Part shown: positions 60,801 through 64,000 of the stretch, piece by piece
Layout: every line of letters begins with the position of its first letter
Position numbering within the stretch: the first letter of the stretch is position 1
Assembly (NCBI RefSeq): GCF_031877795.1
Contig: NC_133939.1
Location: forward strand, 7,049,698-7,113,697
Direction: 5' to 3'
DNA: 64,000 nt
DNA from: Strix aluco
Taxonomy: Eukaryota > Chordata > Aves > Strigiformes > Strigidae
The notes under the pieces: generated by a model
What the model saw: only the letters and a program-made list of their open reading frames with translations
Databases searched by the model: none
What the model was told of the DNA's origin: nothing
Program-made: the position numbers and the translations under genes

Positions 60801-63800
60801 GGCATGCGGCAGATCAGGCTTTCTTCAAAACCCATCAAATTTTAGCAGCATACTAAAAAAATATGAGAATTGAGAAAGGTGAATTACTTTCGATCTTAAT
60901 ATTATTAAAACCTTAAGCAGAAAACTGCAGTACAAAAAGTCTTAAGCACAGCTGAAAAGAGTAGTACCAGATTGGAGGCAATGAGGGAGGAAAACACATT
61001 GCTCAGATGATGCCATTAATTCCAAAAACAGATTTTAAGAAGAAATCTCTTCCTAAAGGCAGGTTTAGTGTTGGATGATTGAATTTGGTGAAGAGTCTGG
61101 GCAACCACCTCTACCTACATCTGGAAGTCAGTCATAAGAGGAGGGGAAAAGCATCAGGGTGCAAGCCTGCAGGAGGAAGGAAACCCATGGCAGGTGATAC
61201 CTCCAACCTTGTACTTTTCTTGGATCAGTAGAAGCAGCACCCAGAGCTCTGTCCTGTCTCCACCTTCCAGCTCCAAGCTCTTCCTTACTTCTTCCTTTCT
61301 TAATACAAGAGCAGACTGCTCCACCCCAGGACAGCAAAATTCAATTTCGCTTATGCTTCCAAAAAGCCTTGGGTAGTCCCAGCAGGAACTCCTAATTGAC
61401 TTATGCTGCAACCATGTAGTGCAGCAGTGCTCCACAGCTACAGAAGAGTTGTTCTCATGCAAAAGATACAAAAGTTTTTCAGCAATGGGGCAAGATGAAA
61501 ACTCTCCTGCTGGTTGGACAGCTTTGCATGGCAAGCTAGGTTTGTGGTCCAAGAGCCTTGCAGTGCAACCATAAACTGCCAGGACAGCCGGAGGTGGGGG
61601 CAAAAATGTGAGGAGGAGGAAGCATCAAATACTGTATCATAATTTCTCAAGTTTGAGCAAGCACATGAGCCTGCGGTGGAATTCACGCAGGGCCAGAGCC
61701 ATGGAGCGTTTCTGCAGCTCTGGAGGGAGGCCGGGTGAAATATGTTCACCACTAACATCGCTATCATGTTTCAAGAAGACTGGACTAAGAACAGGAGAGA
61801 AAAATAAGTGTGGTGTCCTGAACATGAGTAAAAGCGGGCAAAAAAATAGCATGGGGATGTCTACTAGAGCAGAGCTTCCTCTCGGTGCCAGCCCTGCCAG
61901 TCTGAGGCACAGTATTTTCCTGGGCTGAGTTCCCATTTAATACACTGCTGCACATCCCAATACCGATTTGCTTCTCCAGTTGGTTTTAATGCTGTCCTTG
62001 CAGTCAAACTACTATTAGAAGAGAATAATTCAGCAACAGATTTAAGCCATTAAAATCCATATCTAATGCATTCATGTCTATTTTATTCACTTCAGCAAGT
62101 ACAATGATATTTTATTTATAAAATTGTTATTACTCATTATTAATTTAAGTACTACCCATGGCTGTGCTGAAGAGCTGCTATCAATACCACAGCAGTAATA
62201 CGATCTGGTTTGTACCTTAGCTGGGTGTTGCTAAAGGAAATAACCATGGCGAGACCAAGTGGCTTAGGCTCCATGTGCAAACAGCTCTGCATGTAGCAAT
62301 CCTGATGGCATGTTCCTTGGGAGATACCGCTCTCCTCACAGTTTCACACTCCTGTGAAACAGCTGCTCTTGTGTAGCTGTTTCCTCAGTCCTGATCCACC
62401 CTGGAGAATGCAGTCCCTCCCTGCGCAGTCTGGATCACTCTCCTCTACAATGTCCGTCCCACGTTATGCATTGCCCCTGTTTGGTGGCTGTGACCTAAGA
62501 GGCATCATGAGAAGCCAAGACTGAGAACCGTGTAGGAACACAGCACTGAAGAGATGATGTGGGTCAATGAGACAAGTGCCAGCTCTGCCATGCAATCATC
62601 CGATTTAGTACTCTCCTAGGCCTGCTCAGTGCCCAGCACAAGAGCAGTTAGAGATTTTGCCCTCCCTGCTTCTACCAAAAGGCTGGTCCAGAACATCTCA
62701 GATGGGTGCACTCCTTTTCTTAATTTCTGGTCTAAGTTCATTCTTTATCCACTTGGTCTCTGCCAATGTGGTTCTATAGTTTCAATAGTTGTTTTTGTTT
62801 CCTGGTGTTGAGTCTCTGAGATATTATACACAAAGTTCCATATTTTCTCAGCATCCATGCTGCCTTGCTACACAAGCAAAGGTACTTTTCCCTCTTCACA
62901 CCTGACAGACTCTCCAGTCCTTTTGATTGTTCCACTATCTCTTCTCTTCACCTCTTCTGGTTGGCATTAATTTTCTTAACTGTATGTGGTCAGAATGACA
63001 AAGAACATCTCCTTTTCTTCACTGGAAATAACACTGTGAATACTGAAAGGACTGCACTTTCCTTTTTGAGGAATGCATCTCATTAGCATTTCACAGACTT
63101 TCTGCCACCAAGTGGTACATCCCCAACTCTCTCCTTTGCTATTTCCAACCAATTAGTCCCCAGCTGTATGCCTTACTCTGGAATACTGAATTTCACCCTA
63201 TTTCTATTATTTTGGTTGTCATGATTATCCACTATTCTCTTCAATAGTGACAACTTTTCTCAGCACTGTGTTATTAACTAATTTCATGAATGCCTTTCTT
63301 ATCATTTGTGCCAGTCTTTAATGGGGCTGTTAACCAGGCTGGGCTCTAGGCCTGTCTTTGAGAACCACAACCGGGACCTCCCTCCAGCCCACGGGCTCTT
63401 CTTTCAACACAATGTACGTCCCCTTGAGCATGTCCTTCACCTGACAATTCCTTTACTAATTTTCATCTTCTTCAGCTTAATTAACTACTCAAAGTACAGA
63501 TGCAAATGATTTTGAGGTCTCCTGAGATGAGGTTAGATCATAGAACAGACACACCACAAGCAACAGTGAATGCAGGTAGCTGTATAGGATTTGACCTAAT
63601 CTCTACAATAGCTAGCTTTGGGTAAGAGCAAAGGATGGCCTACCTTAAACAGGTTTTAGACTGGGATATACATCAGACTGCTGTTTTCTTTTGTCAGGAA
63701 AAAAAAGCGCTTTTTGAGAAAACAAAGAAACTTTTTCCTCCAAAAAAAAAAAAGTTACTGCTACATGAAAATCCTTTTTGGACCATGGCTTTGCTAGTGA

Positions 63801-64000
63801 GAGACCCGGGGAGGGAGCACTGCCAGTCACTCCAAAGTGCACTTTTTCTGCCAAGACTTGGATAACATTTTCACACTTTTATAACGGAAGCTTGTGCCCA
63901 TTTGACACTGTTTTGAATGGCAGAGAGATGTAATTACTTGCATCTAAATTTTTATTCTTCATATTCCCCCTCTCCTGTTTCTACAATTTGCCAAGATAGT
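54828..64000 (-). other. GPC1: Part of upstream GPC1 intron
   Basis: More than 9 kb upstream of the large core exon. I looked for the expected N-terminal glypican exon (ICPQGYTCCTSEMEE-type) and did not find it, so that exon probably lies past 64000. A 19-base tandem duplication is at 59754-59791. No RNA gene or other gene is supported. Confidence 0.7.
59754..59791. repeat. 19-base tandem duplication
   Basis: GCAGAGCCCCTGAAACGAT is followed directly by a copy with one C/T change. Confidence 0.9.

Noticed and set aside
61637-61936. Minus-strand frame containing VSGEH, at first sight like the N-terminal glypican-1 exon
   Set aside because: Only five residues agree; the cysteine motif that must follow is absent and the rest does not resemble a glypican.
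54828-64000. mir-149, which lies in a GPC1 intron in human
   Set aside because: I searched by eye for its mature sequence on the minus strand and found none; it may lie further upstream or be absent.

Overview
This is a vertebrate, most likely avian, nuclear DNA window. Coding sequence is split into short exons with GT-AG introns. The two clearest retroelements are CR1 LINEs ending in the (ATTCTGTG)-type tail typical of birds and other sauropsids, and the GPC1-DUSP28 pair matches the gene neighbourhood of human 2q37. Nothing prokaryotic, viral or CRISPR-like was seen. The species cannot be named from sequence alone.

Layout. (1) Positions 98-13123, plus strand: a complete claudin gene of the claudin-10/15 type. 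Two alternative first exons (98-317 and 4466-4682) both end in phase 1 and can each splice to the same four downstream exons, giving proteins of 225 and 224 residues that share a C-terminal YV. (2) Positions 15154-16582, minus strand: DUSP28, complete in two exons (160 residues), with a CpG-rich first exon and promoter. The claudin and DUSP28 genes converge. (3) Positions about 17165-18508, plus strand: a 5'-truncated CR1 LINE with a decayed reverse transcriptase. (4) Positions 18509-27014: a GC-rich spacer with no gene I can support, holding at its right end the GPC1 3' UTR. (5) Positions 27015-54827, minus strand: seven coding exons of glypican-1 (GPC1), from a large cysteine-containing core exon to the GPI-signal exon. 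The exons for the signal peptide and N-terminus were not found and should lie beyond 64000. A second CR1 fragment lies antisense in a GPC1 intron at about 39912-40519. (6) Positions 54828-64000: part of the next upstream GPC1 intron, with no supported exon.

The genes are not an operon and each has its own job. The claudin forms tight-junction strands, and its two first exons carry opposite charge next to the conserved disulfide of the pore loop. DUSP28 is an atypical dual-specificity phosphatase. GPC1 is a GPI-anchored heparan sulfate proteoglycan co-receptor. The strongest point of interest is the claudin with CLDN10a/10b-like alternative first exons in the GPC1-DUSP28 neighbourhood. Next are CpG-dense patches inside and just downstream of GPC1, and the absence of any recognisable ANKMY1 between GPC1 and DUSP28.
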